From the NCBI RefSeq assembly GCF_001481295.1, contig NZ_LOPS01000027.1:1-64000 (forward strand): a stretch of 64,000 bases of DNA, in the 5' to 3' direction. Position 1 is the stretch's first letter; every line of letters begins with the position of its first letter. The translations under genes and the position numbers were made by a program. The notes beneath the pieces are model-generated. The model did not search any database and was not told the DNA's origin. It was given only the letters and a program-made list of their open reading frames with translations. Below are positions 19,697-28,529 of the stretch, piece by piece. The DNA is from Candidatus Methanomethylophilus sp. 1R26 (GTDB lineage Archaea > Thermoplasmatota > Thermoplasmata > Methanomassiliicoccales > Methanomethylophilaceae).

Positions 19697-19713
19697 GCGG
19701 GGCGAATGCCCCG
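19697..19713 (+). terminator. Possible terminator after ABC importer 1
   Basis: A small GC hairpin (GGGGC, loop GAAT, GCCCC) lies about 30 bases after the ATPase stop, followed by AT-rich sequence with TTTTCG. Weak but well placed. Confidence 0.4.
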
Positions 19714-19820
19714 GGAATTGCAATTTTCGTTTCGGGATTACGCATTTTATCGTAAGTAATTCATTTTAGGCATGGCATAATATCAAAAATCTACGAAATC
19801 CGCAGCAATTTTTTCGGATA

Positions 19821-19913
19821 CTTTTATTTACGAACATCTGTTTTGCCCATCCAGTCGTGTGATTGCATTCGACTCGACCTGCACGCTCTGACGCCGAGCG
19901 CTTGACGCGCAGG
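19821..19913 (+). promoter_or_regulatory. agcS promoter and structured leader
   Basis: A TATA-like CTTTTATTTA at 19821-19830 predicts a start near 19850 and a leader of about 80 bases. The leader holds a stem: CCTGC (19878-19882) pairs with GCAGG (19909-19913), and inside it CGCTC (19884-19888) pairs with GAGCG (19896-19900). A long structured leader is unusual in this window, where most leaders are short. Confidence 0.4.
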
Positions 19914-19930
19914 TTTCGGTGTGATAGCTA

Positions 19931-21382
19931 ATGTCGGGATTAGATTCGTTTATTGACAGTTTAAGTGATAGCGTCAATGACGGCATAGCCTTCCTCAACG
20001 ATTATTTCTGGGGAATTTCGTTCGTTTTCCTGATCGGCCTCGGCCTCATCTTCACCTATAAGCTGAAGGGGCTGCAGATCGCCAAGATCAGGGAGACGTC
20101 GAGGCTTGCCCTCTCTGGCGTCTCGGAGGGGAGGAAGACCAATAAGATCTCCTCATTCGAGGCCTTCTGCATAGGAATGGGCGCGCGCATCGGCGTAGGA
20201 AACATCGCCGGTGTTGCCACCGCAATAGTTACCGGAGGGCCCGGAGCGGTCTTCTGGATGTGGATCTTCGCCATCATCGGATCCGCGAGCAGCTTCATGG
20301 AGTCCACGCTCGCGCAGATCTACAAGGAGAGGAAGGGGGACGGCCACTTCTACGGCGGCCCGGCATACTATGCTTCTAAGGGACTGGGCAACAGGAATCT
20401 CGGTATCCTTGCCGCAATTCTCCTTGTGCTCACTTTCGGGATCGGCTTCGTCGCCGTCCAGTCCACGAACGCCTCCAATGCCCTCTGCGGGGCCTTCGAA
20501 TTCGACAATAACCACATCGTGTTCGCGCTTATCATCGCGGCCATAGCCGCGCTCATCATCTTCCGCGGGCTCAAGGCCGCTGCCAAGTTCTCTGCGGGCG
20601 TGGTCCCTTACATGGCGCTCCTGTGGCTCGTCTTCGCCGTCGTTCTCATCTGCTTCAACCTCGGCGGAGTGCCCCACGCGTTCAAGATGATATTCGAGTA
20701 TGCCTTCACCGTGCCCAGCGCTCTCGGCGGAATGATCGGGACAGTGGTCCTGACCGGGCTCAAGAGAGGAGTGTTCTCCAACGAGGCAGGTCTCGGTTCG
20801 GTCGCCAATGTCGCGGCCACCGCGGACGTGAAGCATCCCATCAAGCAGGGGATGATCCAGTCCTTCGGCGTTCTGGTTGATACCCTCATCGTGTGCACCT
20901 TCACCGCTGTCGTCATCCTCTCCTACGGGAACTTCGAAAGCATCCTCGCATTCGGCGAGAAGGGGTCCGTGCTCGTCCAGAGCATCGCCTCGGAGAGCGT
21001 TGGCAACGACATCACCAACTACATCATCGCGCTGTTCATGTTCATCTTCGCGTTCACCAGCCTCATCGGATATTACACCATGAGCGAGTCGAACGCCAGG
21101 TTCATCAAGGATGACAAGAGGGTCATCAACTGCATCAGGCTGCTCGTCATCGCGGTCGCATTCTGCGCCGCGTGCGTTGAGGACGTGTCCCTGGTCGACT
21201 CGTTCAGCGATACCTTCATGGCGGCCATGGCGGCGGTCAACATGACCATCGTGGCGCTTCTCAGCAGGAAGGTCTTCGAGGCCTACCGGGATTACCGGAA
21301 GCAGAAGGCGGAGGGCGTGGAGGAACCGGTCTTCCACAAGGATGCCCTGTCGGACAGCACCGGCGTGACGGAGTGGGATTGA
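19931..21382 (+). CDS. agcS: Sodium:alanine/glycine symporter (AGCS family)
   Basis: 483 residues with about ten to eleven membrane helices. Typical AGCS stretches are FWGISFVFLIGLGLIFTYKL, the GARIGVGNIAGVATAI sodium-site loop and GLKRGVFSNEAGLGS. The family imports alanine or glycine with Na+, as for AgcS of Methanococcus maripaludis. An intact single frame begins at ATG 19931. A small membrane protein gene follows one base after the stop and is likely co-transcribed. Confidence 0.92.
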   Translation: MSGLDSFIDSLSDSVNDGIAFLNDYFWGISFVFLIGLGLIFTYKLKGLQIAKIRETSRLALSGVSEGRKTNKISSFEAFCIGMGARIGVGNIAGVATAIVTGGPGAVFWMWIFAIIGSASSFMESTLAQIYKERKGDGHFYGGPAYYASKGLGNRNLGILAAILLVLTFGIGFVAVQSTNASNALCGAFEFDNNHIVFALIIAAIAALIIFRGLKAAAKFSAGVVPYMALLWLVFAVVLICFNLGGVPHAFKMIFEYAFTVPSALGGMIGTVVLTGLKRGVFSNEAGLGSVANVAATADVKHPIKQGMIQSFGVLVDTLIVCTFTAVVILSYGNFESILAFGEKGSVLVQSIASESVGNDITNYIIALFMFIFAFTSLIGYYTMSESNARFIKDDKRVINCIRLLVIAVAFCAACVEDVSLVDSFSDTFMAAMAAVNMTIVALLSRKVFEAYRDYRKQKAEGVEEPVFHKDALSDSTGVTEWD

Positions 21383-21383
21383 G

Positions 21384-21605
21384 ATGGGTTCCGAGCTCAC
21401 GGCAGAGAAGTGCACCGCGTACATCCGCGCCTGCATCATCATCACTTTCATCCTGGGAGTGATAACGGGCTACCTGTACCACGGCGGCGAGAACAACGCG
21501 ATGTTCGTGCCCCTCATCATCGGGTTCGTCTCGATCTCCTTCGCCTATTATTTCATAGAGAAGCGCGGAGACATCATCGCCGGCAAGAAGGTCGAGGAGG
21601 AGTGA
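21384..21605 (+). CDS. Small two-helix membrane protein
   Basis: 73 residues with two hydrophobic helices (RACIIITFILGVITGYLY and MFVPLIIGFVSISFAYYFI) and a charged C-terminus ending KKVEEE. ATG 21384 begins one base after the agcS stop. No family recognised; it may be an accessory subunit of the symporter (inference from coupling only). Confidence 0.65.
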   Translation: MGSELTAEKCTAYIRACIIITFILGVITGYLYHGGENNAMFVPLIIGFVSISFAYYFIEKRGDIIAGKKVEEE

Positions 21606-21648
21606 CCTCCTTCCTTCCGGCCGCGTAAACCTTTTCCGATTTTTCTCA

Positions 21649-21683
21649 TCGGCCCGGAAACCCTCCGGGCCTGACCTTTTTCT
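21649..21683 (+). terminator. Terminator after the agcS operon
   Basis: A hairpin with arms CGGCCCGGA and TCCGGGCCTG around an AACCC loop (about 21650-21673) is followed by a T-rich stretch (ACCTTTTTC). It lies about 45 bases after the small membrane gene. Confidence 0.6.
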
Positions 21684-21831
21684 TCAGTTCTCATCCCCGA
21701 ATGCCGGCGTCGGCCGGCATCCATAAGTCCCAGGCAAGCCGGGGCGCATTCCACTTTGAGCGGAAGAACGGACAGGGCCTGCAGCGGCCGGATTCTCGAA
21801 GGGGTGCGCGACAGGAAAAGACCCAGATGTA

Positions 21832-21865
21832 GGAAAAAGCAATGGGCGGACCGGTTCCCGCCCGA
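21832..21865 (-). terminator. Terminator after sufB
   Basis: On the minus strand, after the sufB stop, an inverted repeat (GGGCGGGA and TCCGCCC around ACCGG) is followed by ATTGCTTTTTCC. It is a plausible U-tract terminator for the suf operon. Confidence 0.55.
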
Positions 21866-21872
21866 AAAGGTT

Positions 21873-23092
21873 TCAGTTCCCGGCGCTGGCCTTGTCGATG
21901 GCGGCGTCGATCTCCTTCTGGAGGTTCGACGGCAGCCCTTTGATGCCGCCGACCAGGAAGCCGCGGACGATCATCGAGACCGCCTGGTCCTCGGTGAGGC
22001 CGCGGGACATGAGGTACTCGATCTGATCCTGGGCGATCTTTCCGACCGCCGCCTCGTGGGTCATGTCGACGTCGGCGCAGGTGGCGATCAACTCGGGGAT
22101 AGCCTGGGTGGAGCCGCCGTCCTTCAAGATGATGGACTTGCACTCCAGGTGGGCCTTGGCCCCGGGCGCGTTGCCCTCCAGCCTCCCGCGGGCGATCATC
22201 TTGCCTCCGTAGGTGATGTTCCTGCTGAGGATCTCCGCGCCGGTGTTGGGAGCGTTCATGACCGCGCATCCCCCGGTGTCGATGTTGGAGTTGCCGTGCG
22301 CGATGCACATGGTGTTGAAGCTGCAGGTCGCCCCTTCGCCGTCGAGGTAGGCGGTGGGGAAGGTCTGCACGGTGCCGACAGGGTCCAGGACGATGTAGTT
22401 GTTGACGTACCTGGCGCCTTTCTTCAGCATGACGTTGGTCCTCGGCCTGACCGCGGTCTGGGTGTTCCAGCTGTGGATCATGGTGAAGGACATCGAGGAG
22501 TTCTCCCCGACGTACATCTCGGAGACGCGACGTGGAGGGCGTCGTTGGCGTGATGGACCGAGGTGCACCCGGTTATGATGTCGAGGGACGCGTTGTCGTC
22601 GACGATGATGATGTTGTGCAGGTTCTGTATGGACTTGTCCTGCCCCAGCATCATGCAGGTCTGGACGGGGTATTTGAGGTGGTATCCCGGCTTGACGTAG
22701 ATGAAGTACCCGTCGGAGTCCTCCTCGTAGGTCTTGGCGGTGTACTTGTCCTTGGCAGGGTCGACGGCCTTCCAATAGTAGTCCTTGACCCAGGGGTAAT
22801 GCTTGAACGCCAGCCTGGTGGGCTCGATGATGACCCCCTCCTGCGCCCTGTTGGAGCAGTGGGTCATGCCGTTGTCCATGAACAGGATGGTCCCGGAGCG
22901 GGCGGAATCGTCGGTGTCCACGCCGACGTTGATCATCTTGAGCTTGAGGTCGTCGGGGGCATCGGCCAGGTTCTCTATCGGGGCCGCCTTGTCCCTCTCG
23001 CCCTCTTCGTAGCGGTCCAGGTCGATGTCCGATCCGAACGCGGCCTTCTTGCCGAGTGCCTTCTTTATCTCAGAATCATCGCGCTGGGTCAT
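21873..23092 (-). CDS. sufB: Fe-S cluster scaffold SufB (frameshifted)
   Basis: SufB/SufD family scaffold on which Fe-S clusters are assembled with SufC. The N-terminal part (ALGKKAAFGSDIDLDRYEEG) and the beta-helix core (SMSFTMIHSW, LDGEGATCSFNTM, then HEAAVGKIAQDQIEYLMSRG) match archaeal SufB. The frame is lost at about 22528; one missing C restores the join HVGVSEMYVGEN. The ATG at 23092 overlaps the sufC stop by four bases. Only SufB and SufC are present, the minimal archaeal SUF set; no SufS cysteine desulfurase is seen in the window. Confidence 0.88.
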
Positions 23093-23814
23093 TCGTCGTC
23101 AACTCCGTATCCGTTCTTCTTGATCTCGCCGAGGATCTTGTCGGGGTCGCCTTCGCGGACGACCTTCCCGTGGATGAGCACGAACGCCCTGTCCGCGCTC
23201 ATGTAGTCGAGGATCTGCCCGGTATGGGTGATGACGAACGCCGAGACCTTCCTCTTGCGGACGATGCCTGTCTCCGTCCCGTAGATGAGCTCATGGACCT
23301 TCCTGCCGATGAGGCCGATGTTCTCCAGGTCGACCCCGGACTCCGGCTCGTCGAGCATGACGAAGTCGGGCTCCTGAGCGGCGAGCTGCAGGAGCTCGGA
23401 CCTCTTGATCTCCCCTCCGGAGAACCCGACGTGACGTCCCTGTCCATGAAATCGGACATGCGGAACTCCTTCTCGCGCCCCGTGGTCCCCTTCCCGTTGG
23501 CGGCGGTGGCCTCCACGAGGGTTCCCAGCTTGACGCCGATGACGTTGGGGGGCCTCTGCATCATGATCCCGATGCCGAGTTTCGCACGCTGGTCGACGGT
23601 CATGTGCGTGATGTCCTTGCCCTTGAATATGATGGCCCCGCGGGTGACCGTGGTCTGTCCGAATCCCATGATCGCGCTCATGAGGGTCGATTTCCCGGAA
23701 CCGTTGGGTCCGAAGAGGACGCAGGTCTCTCCCTCTTCGACCGACAGGTTGACACCTTTCAGGATCTCGCGCTCCGGCGGAGACATGCAGGTCCTTGATC
23801 TCAAGAAGTGGCAT
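23089..23814 (-). CDS. sufC: SufC ATPase (two frameshifts)
   Basis: ABC-type ATPase that drives cluster assembly on SufB. Walker A GPNGSGKST, the Q-loop MMQRPPNV, signature GFSGGEIKRSE and Walker B FVMLDEPESGVDLENI are visible across three frame segments. Indels lie at about 23775 and 23433. The ATG at 23814 (MPLLEIKDLHV) is chosen because a TATA-like element at 23841-23850 places transcription start almost on it, giving a leaderless message; the frame is open to 23859. It is the first gene of sufCB and divergent from the gene at 23893. Confidence 0.85.
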   Translation of the reverse strand: MPLLEIKDLHVSAGARDPERCQPVGRRGRDLRPLRTQRFREIDPHERDHGIRTDHGHPRGHHIQGQGHHAHDRRPACETRHRDHDAEAPQRHRRQAGNPRGGHRRQREGDHGAREGVPHVRFHGQGRHVGFSGGEIKRSELLQLAAQEPDFVMLDEPESGVDLENIGLIGRKVHELIYGTETGIVRKRKVSAFVITHTGQILDYMSADRAFVLIHGKVVREGDPDKILGEIKKNGYGVDDE

Positions 23815-23892
23815 GTTTGAGTGAATTTCGGTCATCCCTAAAAATACTTCTATCGCCACGCGGACTTTTTGTCATCGGCATCAAGCGAAACC

Positions 23893-24303
23893 ATGATTAC
23901 CGCGGCCGGCATAGGCTGGGTCATGGAAGGGGAGCGGTCCTGCATCAGCGGCATGCCGGCGGATTCCGTCCGCACGCTGATCTCGCCCGGGGGCAGGGGG
24001 CGCATCCTCCTCGGCAGGCGCAGGGTGCCCAAGGAGGAGCTCCTCGCCGAGGTGAGGGACAGGATCGCGCAGGAGGCTCCGGGCCTCCCGACGGCAATGT
24101 GCGGCCGGGGCCACCCGTTGGAGGAGGTCCTGGCAGGTGCAGAAGGCCCGCTGGCCGTCTGCGTGGAGGACCCCGCCTGCCTGCTGGGCGAGGAGCGGTT
24201 CATCGCCTCGTTAGACGATTCCATAATGGTCTTCTGTTGCCAGGAGCTCTGCCATCAGGTCCCGGTCGTCTTCAGGGTCCGCCGAGACGGGACGGCAATG
24301 TAA
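23893..24303 (+). CDS. Cys-containing hypothetical protein, 136 aa
   Basis: I do not recognise a family. The frame is open from 23869; ATG 23893 gives MITAAGIGWVMEGERSCISG. Eight Cys are present, including VFCCQELCHQ near the end and AVCVEDPAC in the middle, so metal or cluster binding is possible. No signal peptide or membrane segment. It is divergent from sufC and lies 28 bases before msrAB, which suggests an oxidative-stress or Fe-S setting. Function unknown. Confidence 0.55.
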   Translation: MITAAGIGWVMEGERSCISGMPADSVRTLISPGGRGRILLGRRRVPKEELLAEVRDRIAQEAPGLPTAMCGRGHPLEEVLAGAEGPLAVCVEDPACLLGEERFIASLDDSIMVFCCQELCHQVPVVFRVRRDGTAM

Positions 24304-24331
24304 TTATCGCCGGCAGACGGTACATCGTCCG

Positions 24332-25348
24332 ATGGAGAAGGAGATCTGGTTCGCAGGGGGCTGCTTCTGGGGGACCGAGAAGCTGATGTCATCCGTCCGC
24401 GGCGTCGTGTCCACCGAGGCCGGATATGCCAACGGGGACCCGTCCGTGGAGCCCACCTATGAGGCGGTCTGCCGCAGGACCACCGGCTACCGGGAGACCG
24501 TGCACGTGGTCTACGATCCCGCCGAGGTCAGCCTGGACTTCCTCGTCTACGTGTTCTACTCGTCCATAGACCCGACCCTGAAGGACAGGCAGGGCGGGGA
24601 CTACGGGCCGCAGTACCAGTCATGCATATTCTGGAAAGAAGGGGATCCTGAGTCGGAGGAGACCGTCCGCAGGATATCGGCGGTCGAGGCACGGAGGCAC
24701 AGCCCGTTCATGACCGTGCTCGAGCCGCTGAAGAGGTTCGTCCGCGCCGAGGAGTACCACCAGAAGTACCTGGACAGGAACGAGCACGGCTACTGCCATG
24801 TCGAGCCTTGGACCATCGATGCGGCCGCGGGCAGGAAATTCGATCCGGGCGATTACCGGCGCCCCTCCGAAGAGGAGATCAGGGAGAGGCTCACGCCGGA
24901 GCAGTACGAGGTGACCCAGCATGCCGCGACCGAGCCTCCTTTCGATAACGAGTACGATGCTGAGTTCAGGCGCGGGATATTCGTGGACAGGGTGAGCGGG
25001 GAGCCCCTTTTCGTATCCTCGGACAAGTTCAACTCCCACTGCGGATGGCCGGCCTTCTCGCGCCCGATAGACCCGAGCGCGGTCGTCATCCGCGAGGACC
25101 ACTCCCTCCCGGTGACCAGGCTCGAGGTCCGCGGGAGGGTCTCCGACAGCCATCTGGGACATGTTTTCTACGGCGACCGCTCATCGCCCAACGGCGTGAG
25201 GTACTGCATGAACAGCGCCTCCCTCATGTTCATCCCGATCGAGGACATGGAGAGGAAAGGCTATGGGAAGCTCATCCCGCTCGTCGGCCCGAAGAGGGAG
25301 ATGTGGCGAGTTTACTTCCCGCCGTCCGCCAGCCTCTTCGCCGCGTAA
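24332..25348 (+). CDS. msrAB: Peptide methionine sulfoxide reductase MsrA-MsrB fusion
   Basis: Repairs both methionine sulfoxide epimers in oxidised proteins. MsrA (about residues 1-165) has the catalytic GCFWGTE motif and YQKYLDRNEHGYCH. MsrB (about 185-320) has HCGWPAFSRPI, the SDSHLGHVF loop and the catalytic Cys in RYCMNSASLMF. The paired CxxC zinc motifs of many MsrB enzymes are absent. ATG 24332 starts the conserved EIWFAGGCFWG. The 3' end overlaps the convergent GNAT-like gene by 37 bases. Confidence 0.93.
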   Translation: MEKEIWFAGGCFWGTEKLMSSVRGVVSTEAGYANGDPSVEPTYEAVCRRTTGYRETVHVVYDPAEVSLDFLVYVFYSSIDPTLKDRQGGDYGPQYQSCIFWKEGDPESEETVRRISAVEARRHSPFMTVLEPLKRFVRAEEYHQKYLDRNEHGYCHVEPWTIDAAAGRKFDPGDYRRPSEEEIRERLTPEQYEVTQHAATEPPFDNEYDAEFRRGIFVDRVSGEPLFVSSDKFNSHCGWPAFSRPIDPSAVVIREDHSLPVTRLEVRGRVSDSHLGHVFYGDRSSPNGVRYCMNSASLMFIPIEDMERKGYGKLIPLVGPKREMWRVYFPPSASLFAA

Positions 25349-25572
25349 GAGCACGAGGCCGTCAGCTTCAGGCCCTCCTCGGCGGCGAACGATTCAGCGC
25401 GGTCGACCATCATGCCGGCTATGCCTTGCCCCCTGCATGCGGGATCGACCACGGTATGCTCGATGTCCATCCTGCCGTCTTCGATGGAATAGGTGAGGTA
25501 TCCGACCTCCTTCCCGTCCGTCATCGCCGAGATGCGGCAGCGGCAGCGGTCCTGGGTTATTTCAGGCTCCAT
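25312..25572 (-). CDS. Small GNAT-like acetyltransferase
   Basis: About 86 residues with the acetyl-CoA loop CRGQGIAGMMVDRAESFAAE preceded by a strand pair (GYLTYSIEDGRMDIEHTVV), as in the short YjdJ/Gtn-like GNAT proteins. The frame is open from 25587; ATG 25572 (MEPEITQDR) is chosen because an AT-rich TATA-like stretch near 25597-25605 would give a leaderless start. Divergent from the methyltransferase gene at 25625. Substrate unknown. Confidence 0.65.
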   Translation of the reverse strand: MEPEITQDRCRCRISAMTDGKEVGYLTYSIEDGRMDIEHTVVDPACRGQGIAGMMVDRAESFAAEEGLKLTASCSYAAKRLADGGK

Positions 25573-25624
25573 GGCAGAGGATGGCATGCGGAAAAGATAA
25601 GCGTTTCAGAAGCGTCCTCTGTTC

Positions 25625-26632
25625 ATGGAACCGAGGGAGCGCATCATCAGAGCATTTTCGGACGGGGACGGAGAGCGGCCTCCTGCCGCCATCTTCACCC
25701 AATCGGCGACCGTCTCCCAGATGGACAGGTGCGGGGCCGCCTGGCCGGAGGCCAACTACCGGGCCGATCTTATGGCGAGGCTGGCGCTGGAATCATCGAT
25801 GTCGTTCGGGTTCCCGACCGTCCGCGTGCCGTTCTCCATCACTGCGGAGGCCCAGTCGCTGGGATGCGGGATAAGGGACTGCGGGAAGAGCAGCCAGCCG
25901 ATGGTCGTCGGATCGCCTTACAGGGACAGCGGGGCCGTCCCGGACGTGCCCGACATGCCTTCTCCGGAGGAGTTCGCCGCCTCTCCCCTGATCAGATTGG
26001 CGCCGGAGGCCCTGCGCCTGGCCGGGAGGGAGCGCCCGGACCTCTTCTCCGTATCCGGCGTCGCCGGGCCGGTGTCCGTCGTCGGCCTCCTGCTGGGCAT
26101 CGAGAACCTGGTCATGGGGACCATGTCCGACATGCCGCTGATCGGCAGGTGGATCTCGGCGGTGCAGCCGCTCATAACCGCGGAAGCGAAGCTCTGCGCC
26201 GAGGCCGCCGACTGCGTGCAGGTGACGGACGGCCTCGCATCCCCCGACATCCTCCCCCCGGATGAGTTCGATGCCGTGTGCGGGGACCGCCTGCGTCCGA
26301 TATATTCGTCCCTGAGATGCTACAAGACGCTGCATATCTGCGGGGACTGCACGGAGACCGTCGGCAAAATGGCCCGCATCGGCGCCGACGGGATATCGAT
26401 CGATGTGCAGACCGATACCGCAACGGCGGTCAGGGAGGCGGAGGGAAGGACGGCCCTCATCGGGGGCGTAGGGCCCGTCAGCCCGCTGTACACCGGGACA
26501 CCGGAAGAAGTGAGGGATGAGGCGCTTGCATCGGCGGAGGCGGGATACGGGATCATCGCTCCGGGGTGCGGGGTGCCGCCGTCGGCGTCCGATGAGAACC
26601 TCCGCGCTCTGGCACATTACCCGGATGCGTGA
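25625..26632 (+). CDS. MtaA/MtbA-type methylcobamide:coenzyme M methyltransferase
   Basis: Uroporphyrinogen decarboxylase-fold methyltransferase that moves methyl from a corrinoid protein to coenzyme M. The zinc motif His-X-Cys...Cys is present as LHICGDCTETV and APGCGVPP. The N-terminus (RERIIRAFSDGDGERPPAAIF) and RCGAAWPEAN match MtaA and also the partial gene at 63568. 335 residues, intact. Whether it serves methanol (MtaA) or methylamines (MtbA) cannot be decided from sequence; it is not adjacent to a corrinoid protein gene here. Confidence 0.88.
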   Translation: MEPRERIIRAFSDGDGERPPAAIFTQSATVSQMDRCGAAWPEANYRADLMARLALESSMSFGFPTVRVPFSITAEAQSLGCGIRDCGKSSQPMVVGSPYRDSGAVPDVPDMPSPEEFAASPLIRLAPEALRLAGRERPDLFSVSGVAGPVSVVGLLLGIENLVMGTMSDMPLIGRWISAVQPLITAEAKLCAEAADCVQVTDGLASPDILPPDEFDAVCGDRLRPIYSSLRCYKTLHICGDCTETVGKMARIGADGISIDVQTDTATAVREAEGRTALIGGVGPVSPLYTGTPEEVRDEALASAEAGYGIIAPGCGVPPSASDENLRALAHYPDA

Positions 26633-26717
26633 CGGTCCTTCCGCCTGAAGGCGCGGCGCCGTTCAGAATAAAAAGTTGAAAAGCAGGGCGCATGTGGTAA
26701 GGCGCCCTGCCGGGAAT

Positions 26718-27037
26718 TCATTCGATCTTGAACTCCACGTTCCTCTTGAGGCCGAGGTCGGCGGCCACTTCGAGGGCCTTGTTGAAGGCGCAGGGGACGG
26801 GGCATGCGGCGTGGGGCAGCATTTGGCCGCCGCCTGGTAGAAGGGGTTCTCCAGCATGTTCTTGCCCATGACGTCCATGTACTCGACGGACTTGACCTCC
26901 TGGGCGAGCTTGTTTATGTGCGGGCAGGCGGACTCGACCTGGAAATCCACATGCATCATGTCATCGCTCATCTTGGCGTTGATGACGGTGCCGAGCTTGC
27001 ATACTCCGGGGTCGACAGTGACTTTGACATCGCTCAT
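26718..27037 (-). CDS. Small Cys-containing protein of methanogens, DUF6951-like (frameshifted)
   Basis: About 107 residues. The N-terminal part reads VKVTVDPGVCKLGTVINAK, followed by FQVESACPHINKLAQEVKS. The restored C-terminal part has CCPHAACPVPCAFNKALEVA. The frame breaks at about 26813 in a run of four G on the plus strand; one more base joins the halves and the stop is at 26718. Five or more conserved-looking Cys suggest metal or cluster binding. I recall similar small proteins in methanogens (DUF6951) but no function. ATG at 27037. Confidence 0.65.
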
Positions 27038-27071
27038 ATGAACACTTCGGATGCCCATCCATGAACGCAGG

Positions 27072-27869
27072 TTATATAATGTTCGCAGCCCGGGTCGGCA
27101 TCGTGTGGCCCGGACCATGATCCTCATTGTTTTTGCCCTGAGCGGCGACGGCCGCCTGCTTGGCGGCCAGCGCCTCCTGGTCCCCGAGGTACCTCTTCGA
27201 GACAACCTTCATCGCATCGTCGAATGTGTAGACGAGCGGCACGCCGGTCGGTATGTTGACCTTGGTGATCTCCTCGTCGCCCATGCCGTCGAGGTACTTG
27301 ACCAGGGCGCGGATGGAGTTCCCGTGGGCGAAGACCACGACCTTCCTGCCGTTCTCGATGTCCTTCTTTATCCTGGACTCGTAGTAGGGGACCGCCCTCG
27401 CCACAGTATCGGCCAGGCTCTCGGTGAGCGGATGGCCCTCGGCAGGAGTGCCAGCATACCTGGGCTCGCGGGCTGGGTTCCTAGGGTCGTCCTCGGCCAG
27501 GGCAGGCGGCCTCACGGAATAGGAGCGCCTCCAGATCCTGACCTGCTCCTCCCCGTACTTCTCCGCGGTTTCGGACTTGTTGAGCCCCTGAAGGGCGCCG
27601 TAATGGCGCTCGTTGAGCCTCCAGGACTTCTCCTCCTCGATCCACTCGAGGTCCATTTCGGCAAGTGCCAGATGTGCGGTGTGGATCGCCCTTTTCAGGT
27701 ATGAGGTGTACACCTTATCGAAGGCCATGCCCTCTGCCTTCATGAGACGGCCTGCCTCGGCGGCCTCTTTCCTTCCCTTCTCGGAAAGGTCCACGTCGGT
27801 CCAGCCCGTGAAAAGGTTGAGGCTGTTCCACTCGCTCTCTCCGTGTCTGACAAGCACAAGCTGCTTCAT
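27072..27869 (-). CDS. gpmA: 2,3-bisphosphoglycerate-dependent phosphoglycerate mutase
   Basis: Interconverts 3- and 2-phosphoglycerate in glycolysis and gluconeogenesis. The phosphohistidine motif [10 protein letters not shown], the [12 protein letters not shown] loop and the second catalytic His in [16 protein letters not shown] are present. The length matches GpmA. The last 18 codons are probably not native: adding one T to the five-T run at 27130-27134 (plus strand) gives a stop at 27124 and the usual ending [11 protein letters not shown] at 27869. Many archaea use the unrelated ApgM instead, so a dPGM suggests bacterial origin. Confidence 0.9.
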   Translation of the reverse strand: MKQLVLVRHGESEWNSLNLFTGWTDVDLSEKGRKEAAEAGRLMKAEGMAFDKVYTSYLKRAIHTAHLALAEMDLEWIEEEKSWRLNERHYGALQGLNKSETAEKYGEEQVRIWRRSYSVRPPALAEDDPRNPAREPRYAGTPAEGHPLTESLADTVARAVPYYESRIKKDIENGRKVVVFAHGNSIRALVKYLDGMGDEEITKVNIPTGVPLVYTFDDAMKVVSKRYLGDQEALAAKQAAVAAQGKNNEDHGPGHTMPTRAANII

Positions 27870-28240
27870 GGTACTTCCTGCCCGCGGGGGCTACGGAAGA
27901 GCGATGGTCTGCTTTTAGATAAACCAAGCTATGAGAATACTGCGAGAATAAGAGGATCAGAAGGGCTGTCCGGGAACCGCCGGCGGGCCCGATATTGATC
28001 TCTTGCCTGTATTGTTCCGACCGCAATCATGCCGCAGAAAGGAATCAGCGATACGGGAAACGGCATTCATGCGCGGTTTCAGGGGAAGTTCCGGGGATGT
28101 CGCAGATCTGTGGAGATGTACTGGTTTACAATTGTTTATAGGGATAAATTGCTTAGAAAAATATGGCGATTGTAAACCGAATTATAACTTCTGGATGTTA
28201 TCCGTCGAAATATTAAATTACTCTAGGTTAGATACTTTTG
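27870..28240. other. Gene-free stretch
   Basis: No credible coding region. The right part is AT-rich and includes a TATA-like AATATTAAATTA at about 28210-28221, placed to start a plus-strand transcript near 28241. Confidence 0.4.
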
Positions 28241-28430
28241 CCAGGTAGAGGCCGAAGAGCCGCTGGCCTGTTCGTTCAGTTTCTCTGGGTTCGGGAGGCG
28301 GCTGAGTCCGACCGCAGGCCGACAAAGGCCTGCAGCCTACCTTGAAACAAGGAATGGTCGTTTATGGGGACTGACTGCCGCAATGAATCGTTCGCATGCG
28401 CGATGGCTCATGCGGTAGCGGCAGGCTGTG
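28241..28430 (+). ncRNA. Candidate structured RNA of unknown class
   Basis: GC-rich segment just after a TATA-like element. AGGTAG at about 28242 can pair with CTACCT at about 28337, closing a domain of about 100 bases. Within it AGGCC...GGCCT and the perfect stem GCAGGCC-GACAAA-GGCCTGC form hairpins, and CCTTGAAACAAGG forms another just after it. No coding potential is seen. It lacks the conserved motifs I know for archaeal SRP RNA, RNase P RNA or 5S rRNA. It could be an independent RNA or a long leader of the adhesin gene at 28530. Confidence 0.4.
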
Positions 28431-28529
28431 TTACCTCAGACCTTTATTCAACACCTGAAGAGCACCTGTACATCTTCTGTGATGGGCGGGAAAGGCAGGA
28501 GATGCTCCGAAGATGCAGAGTATGATAAT

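Noticed and set aside
16105-21451. Minus-strand open frames of over 430 codons opposite the binding-protein and agcS genes
   Set aside because: GC-rich codon bias leaves antisense frames open. They show no motifs, and the plus-strand genes have clear family signatures.
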